Below, one piece after another: positions 62,392 through 64,000 of a stretch of DNA of 64,000 nucleotides (its first letter is position 1; each line of letters begins with the position of its first letter). Location: assembly GCA_022113835.1 (NCBI GenBank), contig JAILWY010000008.1, forward strand, positions 5,014,001 to 5,078,000. Reading direction: 5' to 3'. The DNA comes from Atopsyche davidsoni. Its lineage: Eukaryota; Arthropoda; Insecta; Trichoptera; Hydrobiosidae. The notes under the pieces were generated by a model. It was not told where the DNA came from, searched no databases, and worked only from the letters and a program-made list of their open reading frames with translations. A program made the translations under genes and the position numbers.

Positions 62392-64000
62392 TTTAAATCA
62401 TCTTTTTTTATATATACGAGGCTGATTTTTCCACTGGCTCACATCTTTATCTGTCTTGCTGGAGATTAGGACGAATTTTATTATGGCACCAATTAACAAA
62501 AATAACAAAGACACAAGAAAAAATAAAAGCACACTCGAATAAGCGAACAATTCCATACCGAGCTTTAGGTAAGCGATGCTTTTAGGAATTTTATTGTACT
62601 GTTATGGGGATAGTGTTCTCCTTTGATACATTTAATGTTCATAATAAAATCCAGGAAATGTTGTGACATAAGAGAATATAAATAAATGGGCCGGACTTCC
62701 CGGCTCTCTCTGTAAGTGAAAAAAAGTGTAGAAAACACACAAGTAGAATGGGAAAGAAATGCGTCGTTTGTTTATTCTATTAGGAAATCAAGATGTTTTT
62801 TTATTATTATGGAAATATTATTCATGTTTTTGTTATATTAACACTTATATGTTAATCGAAATAACGTATTATTACTCAATAAATATAAAATGGGAAGTCT
62901 CAAGTATGGGAAGCTTTTGTAATATATCGTATTTTGTTTAAAGGTGTAATGCCAGGTTTAATTATATTTTCAAAATAAATAAAAAATTATAAGCACTATA
63001 AAACACCCAAAAATTGAGAGTGTGTATTTATATTTATTAGTATAATATTTTTATAACGCAAACATGTAAAAACTTTTACTATGCTTAAATTAAACTTATA
63101 AACCATTAAATTCAAATCAACCCGAAAACCTCCCCAAGCGACCGAGTATTTTCATCTTACATCCGGCGCTGTTGAAAGAGGCACCCGAAGGCTGTGCGGG
63201 ATCTTTCCTCGAGTGGCCACCGGAAGCCGGGGGTGGATGTCAAGGCAGGAAGTCGCCGGGGATGGAGACACCGCCAGCGACACCTGACATTCTAGAAGTG
63301 AAGAAATGTAGGCATGAACGCCTTCTTGATTGTCGGTTAAGGTCTCGTCGCTTTATTACATCCTGGATTGTTTTGTCATGAATATATTTGAACTACGCTT
63401 TAATATTAATACCGCCATTATATTAAGATAGAAGTCTAGATTGATTGCTTATTTTTTGTTGCTTCACACGAGTGAAAACTTGATAGCAATCAACTCCTTC
63501 TTGCCAGGTTTGTTGTTGTCAGTTCTATGTAAGTTTGGAAAGTTTCTGTAGCTATGCTCAAATTTTTTCACGTAGAAATTAAGAAATATATAAATTGGAA
63601 AAAGTTTTTTTTTTCATCATTTTACTTTTTATTTAAAATATTCAGAAATACACTTATAAAAAAAATTGTATTACATTGACTACACGACGCTTTTTAATAT
63701 GTAGTATAAATTAAAACGTAATACAGAAATCTTTTTTCCAAACACAGTGATCCCTTTTGTGATATTTTTGTAAAATATCAAATAACATTTATCATACAAA
63801 TGTGAACTCACCCATTTTATACGAAGAAAATGCAACGAAAAAAAGCATTTTTTATCCTATTTTCCGTAATAGTTATTCCCAGGCCATATTCGTGCCAATT
63901 TGAAATTCTAAAGACTATTTTACGATCCGAGGGGGATGCACCTTAGATAATATCAATGGATATTCCTGATCTGTGAAGGACATCCTTTTGGAGGGTGGCT
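62392..64000. other. Intergenic, AT-rich with one GC-rich patch
   Basis: A GC-rich patch at about 63120-63360 (CACCGGAAGCCGGGGGTGGA) includes a 69-codon plus frame (63172-63381), proline- and glycine-rich, with no known domain. The rest holds nothing recognisable. Confidence 0.45.

Overview
This window looks like nuclear DNA of an insect, probably a beetle (order inferred, not proven). It is very AT-rich. It carries spliced genes of the insect-only odorant receptor family (7tm_6), Penelope-like and non-LTR retrotransposon remnants, tRNA-derived SINEs and small inverted-repeat elements. I saw no bacterial, viral or plasmid signature.

Genes. All convincing coding sequence lies in the first 21 kb and on the minus strand. 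Positions 1-619 hold the N-terminal exon of one odorant receptor that runs off the left edge. Positions 13237-15753 and 18336-21143 hold two complete odorant receptor genes, 406 and 415 codons, that are tandem duplicates. I could join all six exons of each by GT/AG sites with matching phases (1, 2, 0, 0, 0) and identical lengths for exons 3, 4 and 5. The two proteins are clearly related, while the left-edge receptor belongs to a different branch. All would be ligand-specific subunits that work with the co-receptor Orco in sensory neuron membranes. Orco itself is not in the window.

Repeats. Remnants of Penelope-like elements at 17.0-17.6, 42.6-42.8 and 54.0-54.2 kb each keep a hammerhead-ribozyme-like core, and each is associated with an inverted duplication. 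A tRNA-derived SINE family has four copies (7.1, 19.0, 26.5 and 30.0 kb). One sits in an intron of the second complete receptor gene and two have their tail inverted relative to the head. Decayed 3' ends of a non-LTR retrotransposon occur at 8.1, 13.5, 52.1 and 58.1-58.4 kb; the 13.5 kb copy lies directly beside a splice donor of a receptor gene. A foldback element at 28.7 kb and a small inverted-repeat element at 62.2 kb with an 8-bp target duplication are well delimited.

The rest. From about 21.2 to 64 kb I find no convincing protein gene. This gene desert is AT-rich DNA dotted with short GC- and CpG-rich patches of 150-400 bp, some with strong hairpins. Their origin is unknown: candidate conserved regulatory elements or old mobile DNA. 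No wholly new multi-gene system is visible. The most unusual things are the ribozyme-associated inverted retroelement copies, the inverted-tail SINEs and the CpG-rich patches.
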